Shown here: one piece after another, positions 45,001-57,303 of the stretch
Layout: each line of letters begins with the position of its first letter
Numbering within the stretch: the first letter of the stretch is position 1
Assembly: GCA_021234155.1 (NCBI GenBank)
Contig: JAJEKV010000013.1
Span: 7,067,725 to 7,131,724 of the forward strand
Direction: 5' to 3'
Source: Isoetes taiwanensis
Taxonomy: Eukaryota > Streptophyta > Lycopodiopsida > Isoetales > Isoetaceae
DNA: 64,000 nucleotides
Position numbers and translations under genes: made by a program
The notes under the pieces: generated by a model
What the model saw: the letters and a program-made list of their open reading frames with translations, nothing else
What the model was told of the DNA's origin: nothing
The model's database searches: none

Positions 45001-46490
45001 ATTTTGTAAGCATCTATTTCTTTTTCTTTCTTTTGCTTAAGCTGTGTTATTATGGAAGGGAGTACATGAAAAAAAAAAGGCAATTAATGGGCACTTCTAT
45101 TGGTATCTACACATCATTCCCAACATATTATATTGTAACTAAAGTCTGCTAGGTACCTAAGAAAATTGAAAGGGTTCACAAAATCTCCATATGTGTAAAC
45201 CAGAAGCATCTTCCCATATTTTTGTATGTTGGTATCCTGTTTAGATTTTTATTTTTGGAGAATCAAAGTGAAATGATGCAGGATTTAAAGGTGCAATGGT
45301 GCTTGTAGTTATAAAGCTTAAAAATAATGTAAGAACTATGGCTTTTTTTGTAAGTAGACATCTTATCTACGAAAGCTCACGTTTGACATTTGCACATTTT
45401 GGTGGACGCTCGTTGCAACATACCTCTTTATTACAAAACTAAAACTTCAAACACTAGAGATACTTAAAACCATGACACAATAAACAATTAATACAAAATT
45501 GCAGAAATGAAGTTGCTAGATGGAAAGACATAACATGTCCAGGCACCTATCAATTGGCCATACATTTTTGTAAATGTATCCTAGAACTATTTTTCTTAGC
45601 TCATTAGTTTGGCAAATAAATAACTACACTTTTATAGGGCTCATAAAAATGCTAAGACACTCACTCTCTTAAATATTTTGTGCACTCCCCTAACTCACCT
45701 CTTATCAACAAAAATGCCAAATATGCTTCCATCTATATTTACGTGGCAGTCACAAGATTATACATCATCTTTAAAGGCCAACAAAACAAGGCATTCATCA
45801 TTAATTATGCAAGTAGATTTTGTTCATTACAATTTCAGAGTCTCCAATCTAAAAATATCTCTTTTTCCATTCTTAATCTGCGCTTTGAAGCTATTATAGT
45901 GTGAGCCAACACATGCATATGTTGATTATTAGGAGTAGAAAGAGTTATGTGGAAGGGTTGCAATATGCTAGCCTAATGTAGAGCATGTTTATGCATTGCT
46001 CCTTCTGTTCCTTTCTTTATTCCCAGTCATATATAACTAGGCATTGTACACATGTCTACAGATGATTGTATTTATACCCCGAACGCCGGGCAACCCGTTA
46101 CTAGTTATTTATCGTTATACTTGTTCTTTTGAGAATTTAAATGAAATACATTGTGTGATCAAGTTGTTAGAGTGTAGTTAAGTTCAAGTGTCATAAGAAG
46201 AATCATTGACAACTATTGAGTTTAACACAACACCAGTATGGTGATAGAAATGGAGTTATTGTCATTCCTTAGCATTGTCATTAGTTAAATGCCAAAAATG
46301 AGTACTATAATAATGAAACATTCTAAAACAAAACATTTGCGGAAGCAGATGCATTAATGTCCTAATTAAAGTAGGAAATACCAAGAGCAAATTACAGACT
46401 TTTTATAGAACTCCGCTATGCTATATCAAATCACCATTCCAAATCAAACTAGAAGTACCTTTCTCAAGCAATCTCTATATATAACATTGT
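45001..46490. other. Intergenic, no gene seen
   Basis: AT-rich sequence with short chance frames. A GC-richer patch, ACCCCGAACGCCGGGCAACC, lies at about 46076-46095 without obvious role. Confidence 0.4.
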
Positions 46491-46496
46491 AGATGG

Positions 46497-48612
46497 AAGA
46501 AAGGAAGGAAGGTATTTTTATCGTCCACGGAGACCAATCGGTCTATGGGACCCAATACAAAAGCCAAAGAAGTTTTTCATTACTACCCTGGATTAAAAAC
46601 CCCGCCGGCGGGTTTTCGAGGGAAAACCGCGGCGAAAGAATCAGCCCCGGCCGACAAACCGCTCCAATATACAAAATGTAAAACACACAAATATATACAC
46701 TCATGCACCGCTTTTTAGTAGTGCCCGACAACGCGTACCAGGCGGGGGGCAAAGGTGAGCTCGCAGATCCAGTACCTCCTGAATGTACGAGCCCAGAGCA
46801 CGTACTGACGGTGTGTTCATCAGCAAATGTAGGGCAAGTTCGGCCGTATTAAGGGAGCGTATCTGGCCCGGATCTGGCTGAATGTTGGGCAACTCGAAAG
46901 TGGAGACTCATCCTCAATGGCACCCGCTTTGACAAAGACTGATGAGCATGTCTTGGCGGGCTCCCCAATCCACCGCCGCCTGCCTCGGGACGATGCTAAG
47001 ATGGTGGGCACCTGTCGGCGAATGGAGGCAATGAGTCCGCGCTTTTTCAGGCGGTCGGGAACGCAGGTAGAGCTGGGCCCCCGCTAACACGGGGTTGATG
47101 TGCTCCTTGTAATGGGCCGCTTTTGACTCCGCTTCTAGAGCCGGGGTCCCGAGCTTGCCAAGGAAGCAAGCGCCCGTGTACTTCCCGTAGGGTCCGCCAC
47201 GACGGGCCTCACGGTCCACCTCCGACGCACTGCTCCCCCGACGTTCCATCCGGGCGAACCATCGATCTCTCTTACCCTCCAACAAAGTTCGAGCGGCTAG
47301 GGCCCATTGCCCGCAGAAGCCAGTGCGGGGAGCCGAGCATCACCCATATTAACCACTTTCTCAAAATAGACGATGTGTCTATCAAGGGCTACCACGACGG
47401 CAAGAATCCAGCTCTCCCGGTAGAATCGATAGGGGACCGCAAGGTTTCACCCCAAGTGCCCGTGCCAAAAATGCCTTATGCACCTGCTCCAAGTCATTCC
47501 AGGTCGCCAAAGAGACGACCGGGCCCCAAACCTCGACCCGCATGAAGGACGTGCCTCGACCCGGTGCAAAACAGAGATGTGATTGATGGCCCCAATCATA
47601 GTGCTCACCCGGTGATTTGTTGTTCTCATGGTATAAAGCGCTTTCGGCCTACACCACGGCAGCGGATGGACGCCACCCAACAGAGCGAGGAGGGGAACTC
47701 CACCCCTAAGTACTTGTATTTGGGTGTGACCTCCACAGGCTGTCCCCGATATGTGAGTGCGGCAGGCGTGGGGTGGCGTGAAGAGGATATGAGAACCACC
47801 TTGGTCTTGGCGATTCACGCCATGTCTATAGCCCGGATGTAATGTGTCTAGGGCATCCGGATGAGACCGCATAGCTTCGGGGTGTGGGCGGAAGGTCAAC
47901 ATCGTCCGCATAGATGAGCTGGCGGATGACCTGGTGCAAAAGATGTATGCCATCCCCCCCCATGCTCAGTAAGCCAGGGCTCTAACTGATCAATGTAGAG
48001 GCCAAAAAGTGTTGGTGAGAGGGGCAGCCCCGCCGACCCTCGATACTACCGGTGAATGCTTGGCCCGGTCGGTCATCATGCCAAAACAACTCTTATACGT
48101 CCAGTATATGGCATTCCCGCACAGCGCAAATGCAGCCCCTAGCTTGACGCAGCTCTAGCCCATAGCTTTTCCTGGGGATCAGATCAAAAGCCTTCGCGAA
48201 GTCCACAAAGCAAAGAATACAAATCCCCGCCGATGGTTCCGAATGTCTTCAATCGCCCGCAGTAAAGATATGGTCAATCGTTGAGTGGCGCGGGTCTAAA
48301 GCCTCGCTTATGTGAGGGCTCGCGACATCTCGCCGCCTCGCCCAGCGGGTCAACCGGTGCTCGAGAATGCCCGATAACAGTTTGGCAAATATCGAATCGA
48401 CCATGATCGTCCCGGGTAATTGGCCTGGACAAAGGTGGATCGCCCGCCTTTGTGAATGGGGACAACCCTGCTTGTGGTCCATTGTCGGGGGAAACCTTCC
48501 TGCAATGCTCTGTTGAACAGGGTCGTGAGGATCGGCACCAGCGGCTGCCCTGCCCATTTGAGTAACTCGGCCTGCATACCATCGAGGTCAGCTGCCTTCC
48601 CATTAAACAAGG
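46497..48612 (-). mobile_element. 5'-truncated GC-rich LINE, family A
   Basis: On the minus strand this runs from about 48612 (within RT, at FNGKAADLDGMQAELLKW) to the (CTTCC)n-type tail at 46497-46512. It contains SRWTITxxVVPIHKGG-like sequence at about 48470, then FGLYIDQLEP at about 47990-48030, an intact YADD active-site motif at about 47910 (LIYADDVD), and a Cys/His finger at about 46860-46960 including GAIEDESPLSSCPTFSQIR. The tail hairpin at 46530-46543 equals that of the plus copy. Frameshifts are numerous, so it is dead. No target-site duplication could be confirmed. Confidence 0.9.
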
Positions 48613-49385
48613 TGACCTAGCAAACGCACTAATGACCTGTGGTGCAATTGCAGATTCCTTTTTTGAAAACACGTAAATTCGGTATTTTTGACCTCTTTTA
48701 AAGAAAACGGGCAGCAGAAAAAAAGTTTCAATCCAAAAGGTACACATTTAACAGAGGATGACATTTGTTGCTTCAAGTCAAACTAAAAAATAGTACTATT
48801 TTGAAACACTAAAATGCAAGGGAAAAGAAAAATGTCTATGCACGCATAGATATGACAGTATCAATTCAATTAATATTTCAAAACATTTTTTAATATCAAG
48901 GGGACATTTTTTTTGCAGGAACTTCTTCTTTAGTATCAATATCAATGAGCGCGTATAGTGTTTTGCGTGTAAATCTTTTGAGTCTTTTTTTATGCGTGTA
49001 TAGCATTTGCCTATGCGTGCATAGACAGACACAATTTATATTCCTTCCAAAACCCTAGGTTTGTGAAATAATCATGAAAAAGAGCTTTTGATAAGATTTG
49101 TTTTGCCTCCACGCATATAAATAATAAGTCCATTTATATGACCATTATGCTGAGTAATACGCTCATTCTACGTACAAAGATTGTGTAAATTGATATGTCC
49201 CAAAATAACATGCTATAACCCTGTGAACTTCCTCACTTTCTGGAACATTTTTCTCCTCTTCAAGATTTTGAAGGTCTTCAAGAGGAATGAGCTACAAGCA
49301 TAGCTATAATTTTTTGTGTAACCAAATGCTCTTTTGTTCAGAGGCTTTCTTTGTCTAAGCTCAAAACGAAGTATTTTCAAAATAT
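48613..49385. other. Intergenic with palindromic minisatellite fragments
   Basis: AT-rich. Isolated CTATGC(A/G)(C/T)GCATAG-like palindromes at about 48836-48850 and 49009-49024 match the minisatellite unit at 49386-49640, the latter in inverted orientation. Confidence 0.5.
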
Positions 49386-49640
49386 TTTTCTGTTTGTCTG
49401 TGTCCATGCGCGCATACGCAAAAGTTTTTTTGTTTGTTTGCGACTATGCGCGCATAGGAAAAATCTTTTTTGTTTGTCTGCGTCTACGCACACATAGGCC
49501 AAAGTTTATAGGCAAAAGCTTTTTTGTTTGTCCGAGTCTATACGCGCATAGGCAAAATATTTTTTTGTTTGTCTGTGTCTGCGAGCATAGGCAAAAGTTT
49601 TGTTGTTTGTCCGTCACTATGCACACAAAGGCAAAGCTTT
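49386..49640. repeat. Minisatellite, about six 40-bp units with internal palindrome
   Basis: Units start TTTTTTGTTTGTCTG and contain CTATGCGCGCATAGG followed by CAAAAG. The core CTATGCGCGCATAG is a perfect 14-bp palindrome in the best-preserved unit (about 49445-49458); others carry substitutions. One unit is extended by about 13 bp. Both strands give short open frames rich in Cys/Leu that are artefacts of the repeat. Confidence 0.9.
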
Positions 49641-50834
49641 CTCACTTATGCTAGGTTGTCTAGACTTGTAAAGTTGTCACTTAAGTATGCTAGGATCCAA
49701 ACACCTGCAAGCAGTCAAGCATGATCCAATTGAACTCAAAATGTAAAACAAGAATACATCTCGAGAACAAAATTGCTGATATGTGTATGGACCAACTTGC
49801 AAAAGGCTGCAAAAGGGAATGGAGAACCTGGATGCTTTGGCAGAAACGAACCTCCTACACAAAGTCTTATAAATTGTAACTGATGATCCAAATGCTACAT
49901 TTCAATTGCTATATCTTTGCAAAGAGTTCACAAGAGGTTATCAACTTCCATATTCCATTACAAGTAAGAGTCTAAAGCATAAATTAATTTGACATGCTTC
50001 CAGAGACAAGCAACTCTTCCAAAAACATGGCGACTACACGTATTTGGCTCTAGAAATTTATTACAAAGAAAAGAAACAACTCAAATTATCTTAAAATTTT
50101 ACCTTAAAGTACTTGCAAAATTGCCAAAATCCACCTGCAAAATCATCTTTCAAATCACCTTAAACTCTATTCACAAAAGAAAAAGGAACAAATTCATCTC
50201 CAAACATGTGCAAAATGCAATCATTGCAATGGAGAAGTTTTGATGGATCATAAATATTCCTTTTTTTTTGTTGAAGGCTAATGGTTGTGTAGCTTATCTG
50301 TGTTGAAAATTTATTGTTACTTTCAATGTTTATTATAACACTTGATTCAAATAAGCTAGAGAAAAATGTAGACAATGAAATAATGTCATAATCCACATTG
50401 GGAAGCCTTTAAAACTAGGGTAATCGGGTGACAGGAATTTTCAAAGGGAAAGGCTTAGATCATTAGTCAATTTAACAAATAAAAATTTGCTGCAACACTA
50501 GGCTTGCTAGTTTAGTGCCCTAAGAATTGGATCAATATAATACATGCATGAAGTTATTAGAAATCCATTATAATGAACGCTATCTACGAACCATTTATAG
50601 TTTTAGTATACTCATGGGAAAGATATCTCTAGTCCGAGTGTGTGTGTTTCACAACATATTATTAATAGATGGTCGTTAATAATGGGTTTAATTTCAGAGG
50701 TTTAGAAAGGCAATTAACTTTACAATGTCACGTTTTAATTACACATTATTTTTTTTTAAATACAAGGTGAGAAAACGCAGGTCCAAATCACGTATGTTTC
50801 TGGACATATAGACAAGATGGACGAAGAGAAATGT
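49641..50834. other. Intergenic, no gene seen
   Basis: AT-rich sequence with short chance frames only; no family or RNA gene recognised. Confidence 0.4.
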
Positions 50835-50858
50835 TCGCGGCGGCCTTGACCGCCGCGA
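50835..50858. repeat. GC-rich hairpin in AT-rich DNA
   Basis: TCGCGGCGG-CCTTGA-CCGCCGCGA is a perfect 9-bp stem with a 6-base loop. It may be a subterminal piece of a DNA transposon, since GC-rich palindromes of this style occur in CACTA-like elements, but no terminal repeats were found. Confidence 0.6.
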
Positions 50859-50996
50859 TAAATTTTTTGTACATATTAAATCATTAATAGCCAAGCAAAA
50901 ATAAATTCTTATTATAGACTTTTACACATCTCCACCTACCATCATCAGTGATAGTAGTCTTTCAAACTATGAATTTCTATTATATATACTGTCAAA

Positions 50997-53590
50997 GTGG
51001 CATTAGAAATTTTCGGGAAAAGAAGGAAGAGAAAGGAAAATAATGCCTTCAAATCTTCAATATGGTGCGATGATGAATGCAAGGAACAGAGAAGGAAAGT
51101 CAAGGCGCTTAGAGGTAAGGAAACATATCAAAAGGAAAGAGCGATATACCTGAAGTTACTGAAAGCAAAGAGGAATAAGAATCTGATGCAACATCAATGG
51201 GGACTGGCCAAGCTAATCAAAAAACAACCCCGCAAGTTCTGGGGTGGATTTAAAGAGAAGAAGCAAGGGAATAGGGGAGGTGAAAACACACAAGGTAGCA
51301 TTGGAGCAGCCGGATGGGAGAAATATCTTGAAAAATTATATAAGACAGGGGCATCTCCAGCACCAATACCTGAACTGCAAATGATAGATCGACCGTGCTT
51401 CAATGTACAGGAAGTGATGACAGCATTGAATGGGATGGCCAATAACAAGGCCCCTGCACCTATCTGGATTAACGGTGGAAGTACTAAAATGTGCGGACAC
51501 CATTTTTTAGTAAAGCAGGTGACAGAGATATTCAATGGGATAATACACACAGGGCTCCCGGACAGATGGGCATACAACAGGGTCATACCCCTACACAAGG
51601 GGGGGAGTAAACAGGAACCTGGAAACTACAGGACAATAATGGTAAGCTCCATTTTCGCAAAATGGTACGGGAAGGTCCTAGATAATAAATTAAAGCAATG
51701 GGCAGAGGCAGGAAATTTGAGAGCACAAAAGGCAAGCAAAGCCTTGCACTGAACACTCAACAACAGACCATCTAGTAACTCTCCTGGATACTAATAGAGC
51801 ATAATAGGGGCCCCTGGAAAGAAAGTGATATGTCTTGTTTCGTGGACTTGAAAAAGCTTTGACACAGTACCAAGGGAAAAGCTCATACAGAGGCTCATAG
51901 ACATGCAGGCACCGAGAGACATGGTAGGGGCAATTGCGAGATTGTACTATAATGTATATGCAAAGATAGAAGAAGAAGGAAAGGCAATAAACTGCGACAC
52001 AGGAGTCAAACAGGGATGTCCTTTATCCCCAACACTGTTTGGAATATATATAGATGCCCTGCCGTGATTTTATAGCGAGAGCGACAAGGGGACGTGGACG
52101 CTCCTACACTTGGGGGAACCAAGGTACCTATCATGTTATATGCTGATGATTTGGGCATGATGGCCACAAAGAACAAGGGAATGCACAAAGTTTGAAAAAC
52201 TACTAGAGATCTTCTCGTGAAAAGACAGGGGCTAACAAAGGAATCTTACAAAACCAAAATAGTCTTTTTTGGTAACAGAATAGTCACAAGCCGCTCAAAT
52301 ATCTAGGGACGAAATTAGAAGAAGCAACAGAGTACAAATACCTAGGGTATGATAATGCCCGCCAAAGGGGAAATGGGCTTAAAGGGGCGGATGCTAGATT
52401 CCAAGCGACCATAGGAAGCTACTACAACATGAAAAACTTCTGCAATAGAAACAGAATAATAGACTGGAAAATCAAATGCTACCTATTCAAAGACGGTGAG
52501 TCGCCACAACGCTAACAGTATGCAGGCGTAAGCCCGGGGGCCGGGGCTAGACAAGAAGTGGGAAAAACAAGAAGGTATTTTCAGACAGCTGCATAAACAG
52601 GAATTCAAACTGAGAGCAAACACGCCATTGATAATTATAGTGTATGAGACAGGACAGAAACCTATGGAGGTGAGAGCATGGGAAAGGACCATCAGATACA
52701 TCATAAGAAATAATGCAGGTGGGAAGTCAGAGAAGTTAGCGAGCATCGCAATCAACGAATCAGCAAAGGCACACATCACCACAAGCAGTGGATGGTTTAG
52801 GGATGTAGCAATATGGACAAGAGAAATGGGGATGAATCTGAGTGAACTGATCAATGAAGGCCAATGGAATGAGGAGTGGGCAGGTAAAGCTACGCGGGCA
52901 TGGCTACAGAAGCACACAGGACCTAAAACACTCTGGCTCATGTCAATATTCAACCCAGAGTGGATGATAGGACAACAAATGTACCAAGATAACATGCTTG
53001 GAAAACGGAGAAGAGATACCTTAGCAAAGTTCAGGATGGGGTGCCATGATCTGAGAATTGAAAAGGACAGGTGGAGGAAAATAGACAAACAGGACAGACT
53101 ATGCAGAATCTGTGACAGAATGGAAGTAGAGGACGAAAACCACATGCTCAATGAATGTCCAACATACATAGACATCAGGGAAAAGTACATGAGAGTAAGA
53201 TGGGGACAACCAGTACATGCCATAATGGCAAGGACAGAAACAATGAGAGATCTGGCAGATGCAATACGAGAGATGCTGAACAGACATCGGGAAACACACG
53301 AACAAAAAGGGCTTACGATATGAGTTGCTCAAGAGGCAAATCATAGATGCCCACTAAACGTACAGCTTAAAGCTGTTTGATATAGACGCACACCTGCACG
53401 GCCTAGACGCCGGAACAAAGTAGGGTGCCGGCATTAATAGGAAAAAGTGAGCCTTCAGAAAAGGCTACAACAAAACAGCGTGACGAGCTAGTAGCCCCCA
53501 TCAGGGAGCTCGCCCATGCTACACAAGTCCAGAGGCCTCAGGGCACAAGGGACAATAATGTATTCTATTCTATTCTATACCACATATGCA
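50997..53590 (+). mobile_element. 5'-truncated LINE with (TATTC)n tail
   Basis: An open frame 50997-51752 covers the region before and into RT: a basic SIWCDDECKEQRRKVKALRG segment, then NGMANNKAPAP, RVIPLHKGG and GNYRTIMVSSIFAKWYGKVL. In other frames come FVDLKKA-type residues with the LIDMQAPRDMVGAIARLYYN block (about 51890), GVKQGCPLSPTLFGIYIDAL (52005-52064) and LYADDLGMMATKNKG (about 52139). A 231-codon frame at 52628-53323 is the C-terminus with CRICDRMEVEDENHMLNECP, a CCHC zinc finger. The 3' end near 53560-53578 is TATTC pentamers. The endonuclease is missing. Several stops and frameshifts separate the open blocks. Confidence 0.9.
52628..53323 (+). pseudogene. LINE ORF2 C-terminal region (zinc-binding)
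   Basis: A single 231-codon frame, the longest intact LINE piece here. It has a basic, Trp-containing body (MEVRAWERTIRYIIRNNAGG, GKATRAWLQKHTGPKTLWLM), a short LGKRRRDTLAKFRMG block and the CCHC-type finger with spacing C-x2-C-x9-H-x4-C (residues about 159-178). Ends with a coiled-coil-like AIREMLNRHRETHEQ. It is the tail of the dead element above rather than an independent gene. Confidence 0.88.
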
Positions 53591-55029
53591 TCTTCAAAAA
53601 AGAATTGTAAGAGAGGGTCAATATCCCTCTAGATGGCTGAGTTTGTTGCATAACATCTTCCTTCAATTAGGGTCGGAGATAGTGCAATTTGATCAGTATA
53701 TCTAGAAGGTGTCATTGCATTGAATGTGATTCAGACTATGGATGTTTTAAGCTACGTTGTGAGCTTCTATTAACAGCTTTTTAATATTATTGTATGTTCC
53801 TTAATTGTTGATTATTATTTGTAATTGTAGTACAATATATCTAAGCTACAGAATCTAATTTACATTTTTTGCTTTTTCCAGTTAGCAAAAATAGCCAAGT
53901 GAAAATTTATAGTACATAATTCAAAAGTTTTGCCAAGTCAAAATACATATAAATATAATAATAATAACAACTAGCGAAATGTATATCATAAAATACTGTA
54001 AAATTTTGAAAAATAGCCAAACCATTTTTTATGAAAAAATATATAGTATGCTTAATTTTTTCCCTGGTCTCATGCCTAAACCAAAATAGTCATGGCTTAT
54101 AAGTGCTCCACCATTGAGGCAGAGATCAGGGACCATATTTGGATCTAGTATCTCCAGATTAATTCGTATCCTTAGGCTCCTCTTGTAAATGCATTGTGCT
54201 TGAGGCTCTAGTGCCGATGGCATATGCCTGTGCTTGTACTGCAAGATGAAGTTTTGTTTTCGTGTACTTTGCTTTTGACTAATAAAACTTTCGTCCTGAA
54301 ATGATTTTAACTCTGTATTGTGCATAGCTAATTTAAAGACATCGAAGTGCATTCACATCATCAATCTTTTAACTATCCTAGCATGTTTGCCAATCATATA
54401 ATGCAACATAATTGAGAGGTGGAAAGGTTTGAGATTTATTCTCTGAAAAACATTTGTGAACCTTATAGATGTAATGCAATTCTTTTTTGCAATTTGAAAT
54501 GTTAAACTAGGCGCTGGTTACACCAAACGAGGTCGAGGTCCTGGTAGTTGTCAAGTTTTTTGCGCGAGAAAAATTGTATAGTTTTCGAATTTTGAGTCAC
54601 CATTTTTGGCATCTTCAATATTCACAATCTTTTGTACTTGGCGTGCTTCTGTTCTGTTATGATTATGACGCTCTCAATAATTGTCTAACTTTCGGAGCAT
54701 TGAATTTTTGGTACTTACTTCTTTTACATCCCTATTTAAGGGCTTCTTGTACTCAAATTTCAAAGCTCAATAAGAACACTTCACTTGGCCAGTTAATTGT
54801 GTCACATGACCCATCCTAGGAATATTGCATTTCGGATGACCATGTATACTAATTGCTCCTTGTAATGGGTTTATTGCATTTTGGATAACCATCTATACCA
54901 TTTGCTCCTTGCAATGAGTTTACAATTGGTTTCAAGATTTGATTTTGAGATATTTGTTTTACTTTTAACATTGACCCAATATTTCCCTAGCTAAAGCCCA
55001 ACAAAGCTGGATGATTTTTCTAGTATAAA
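53591..55029. other. Intergenic, no gene seen
   Basis: AT-rich. A 107-codon minus-strand frame at 54029-54352 has no recognisable motif. Confidence 0.4.
54819..54922. repeat. About 52-bp diverged tandem duplication
   Basis: ATTGCATTT(C/T)GGAT(G/A)ACCAT and TTGCTCCTTG(T/C)AATG(G/A)GTTT recur with about 52-bp spacing. Confidence 0.8.
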
Positions 55030-55134
55030 TATGTAGCAAAATAACATGGGATTCCAGGGAAATTTGATATGGATATAATTCCCGAAACCATAGACCATAT
55101 CCCTAAAATAATTCAATGGGTTATTATAAAAAAA
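55030..55134 (+). mobile_element. SINE 3' tail fragment
   Basis: TATGTAGCAAAATAACATGG through CAATGGGTTATTATAAAAAA matches the 3' module of the tRNA-derived SINE units at 56.5-57.3 and 60.3-62.2 kb. Only the tail remains; a LINE 3' end follows directly. Confidence 0.85.
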
Positions 55135-55136
55135 AG

Positions 55137-55720
55137 TAGTAGTTTTGTGGTGGCAAGTGATCCATAGATGCCTCAGAGTCAACAGGTTAGTCTATAAAAT
55201 GGATAATCGGATTTCAGAGCTCTGTCCTTTATGCCAGCAAAGGGTTGAGAGTATTGAGCATTGTTTTTTCTTGTGTGAGCGGCTTCGGCAGGCATGGTCT
55301 TGGTTGTTGACCCTATTTGGCATGTCTCGATCTAGCCAGCAAATTTTGCTTGCTATCTATCCTGATGCTTGGCCCAAACTACGGAAACGAGCTTTTCATC
55401 TCGCATGTGGCTGGCTTTTATGGTCAATCTGGAAGAGAAGGAGGTTGTTTATCTTTAAGGGCGTAGATACTACATATGAGATTGTTCTTCAGTGGGTGCA
55501 AAATAAAATTGTTATAGCTTACAATTGTTCTTCTCTTGATCAAGAGAAGAAAGTACTGATCTGGTATACTTACCTTCAGATTCACTCTTTTTGCATAGGC
55601 AGGTGGTTGTCAGTTGGATCGGTTTGTCCACTGGGTTTATAATCTGTCTTTGCATTTTATGTTGCTCTAGTGTTTAGTTGGTGAATAAAGCTTGTCAAAA
55701 AAAAAAAAAAAAAAAAAAAC
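55137..55720 (+). mobile_element. 5'-truncated LINE 3' end with poly(A)
   Basis: A 165-codon frame (55145-55642) has the plant L1-type zinc-binding (zf-RVT) region: WWQVIHRCLRVNRLVYKMD, then ELCPLCQQRVESIEHCFFLC, followed by a Trp-rich segment (ACGWLLWSIWKRRR). A short 3' UTR with AATAAAG leads to about 23 A residues ending near 55719. It was inserted into or beside the A-tail of a SINE unit. No clear target-site duplication was found. Confidence 0.9.
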
Positions 55721-56539
55721 CTTTTAAAATCTGTTCAAACAGACTTTTTCCATCCATGGACTTTTGCAAAGACCACTTCAGTACAATATGCAGCCTTAAG
55801 CCAAAACAGGTGTAAATTTGACTTAAGCCTTAAAAATGGTTAACATTTATTAAAGCGGATGAAATTACCAGATTCTATTAACAAATAAAAATTTCCTTTC
55901 GTCAATCTCATTAATGTTTTTGTTCAATACATCATTTTTACCATCAAAAGAGTTCATAATTGACTCTAGAACAGTATAAGATCTAAATTAAAGTTTAGAG
56001 TTTCCCTTGTCTTTCAACACCATAGAGCTCAATAGACTTGTCAAAACTATATCTGCAATGCCACCATGTCTTGTAGCTTTTCCAACTTGAATATATGGGA
56101 AAACACACATAGGAGCAAGAAATCCCGTTACCTGCAGTGAAACCAGAGGACAGTTAGCCTAAGAAGGGTAAGAGCCTAAGTCACTAGCAGGTAAGCTACA
56201 GATTCCTTGGGCTTATTGCCCTTCACCTTGTATGTTAACACAAACACAATAGACGGACAATTTATCAAGCAGAGAATGTGTAAAGTACTCTGCCCTAAAA
56301 GATAAGGATTCATTAAATTAGCATGCATGCTAAGAAGTTAAATTAAACGATCACGATGAACATCCTCTTAGGCAATTTGTTCCAGTCATGAACATCCTTC
56401 TCGGCAAGGTCCATCCTAAAGTTACGCCCTGCAGCAGCCTATGCAGATATAATACACTCTCAAAAACATGAAATATGTTGACAAGTTTCTATTGTAACAT
56501 ATGGTTAAGTCTGCATGTGGACCATCTATATAACAATAT
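55721..56539 (-). other. Possible exon remnants, minus strand
   Basis: Minus-strand 56132-56000 is open with coding-like composition (VTGFLAPMCVFPYIQVGKAT, then RHGGIADIVLTSLLSS), following an acceptor-like CTGCAG. Another open stretch near 56460-56380 reads AAGRNFRMDLAEKDVHDW. Neither is recognised and no joined gene could be built. Confidence 0.25.
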
Positions 56540-56868
56540 GTAGCAAAATAACAGGGGGTTCCAGGGGGATTTCATATAGATATAATTCTTGAAACCATAG
56601 ACCATATCCCTAAAACAATTCAATGGGTTATTATAAAAAAAAAACATAGATTTAAGATAAAAAATAGTCACATTAGCTCACTGGTTAGATTGGTTAAAGT
56701 AGTCTTATTAGGACATTGAGTTATTTTGGTAGAGGTTCGAATCCCCGTATTTCATATTCTAAAAGCTTAAGCGAAACCGTATAGAGGCTCGATATACCAT
56801 CAAAACCTTAGGCAAACTCGTATTCGACATCTTAAAATCATAGGCGTCCCCAATCATAATTGAGCATA
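56540..56868 (+). mobile_element. tRNA-derived SINE: tail of one unit plus head of the next
   Basis: Tail module 56540-56645 ends in A10. It is followed at once by a head with an A box (TTAGCTCACTGG, 56673-56684) and a B box (GGTTCGAATCC, 56734-56744), the internal RNA polymerase III promoter of tRNA-derived SINEs. The body continues to about 56868, where the tail module resumes without the usual intervening body. Confidence 0.85.
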
Positions 56869-57303
56869 AAAAATAACAGGGGGTTCCAGGGGGATTTCAT
56901 ATAGATATAATTCTTGAAACCATAGACCATATCCCTAAAACAATTCAATGGGTTATTATAAAAAAAAAACATAGATTTAAGATAAAAAATAGTCACATTA
57001 GCTCACTGGTTAGATTGGTTAAAGTAGTCTTATTAGGACATTGAGTTATTTTGGTAGAGGTTCGAATCCCCGTATTTCATATTCTAAAAGCTTAAAACCG
57101 CAGATAGAGGCTCGATATACCATCAAAACCTTAGGCAAACTCATTATTCGACATCTTAAAATCATAGGCGCCCCCAATCATAATTGAGCATAATCGAACG
57201 AGAGGTGTCCGAGGCTCCAACATGCGGGCCACGGGCGCCGATTGACGATCCGACGACTGTGGTAGTCCAGGTGCACCTCGTTTAGAATATGTAGCAAAAT
57301 AAC
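56869..57303 (+). mobile_element. tRNA-derived SINE, second head-to-tail unit
   Basis: Tail module 56870-56967 (A-run) is followed by a second head with A box and B box nearly identical to the previous one, then a body including AGGCTCCAACAT, GACTGTGGTAGTCCAGG and GCACCTCGTTTAGAATATGT. It ends abruptly at 57303 after TAGCAAAATAACAT. Confidence 0.85.

Noticed and set aside
49386-49640. Regular repeats resembling a CRISPR array
   Set aside because: Repeat and spacer are not separable: the whole 40-bp unit repeats with decay, there are no unique spacers, and the context is eukaryotic.
50835-50858. GC hairpin as a transcription terminator
   Set aside because: Intrinsic terminators of this type are bacterial; in a plant nuclear context there is no gene directly upstream to justify the call.
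56673-56744. Possible tRNA gene (A and B box present)
   Set aside because: No cloverleaf acceptor stem could be formed, and the sequence is one of several copies fused to a SINE body and tail.
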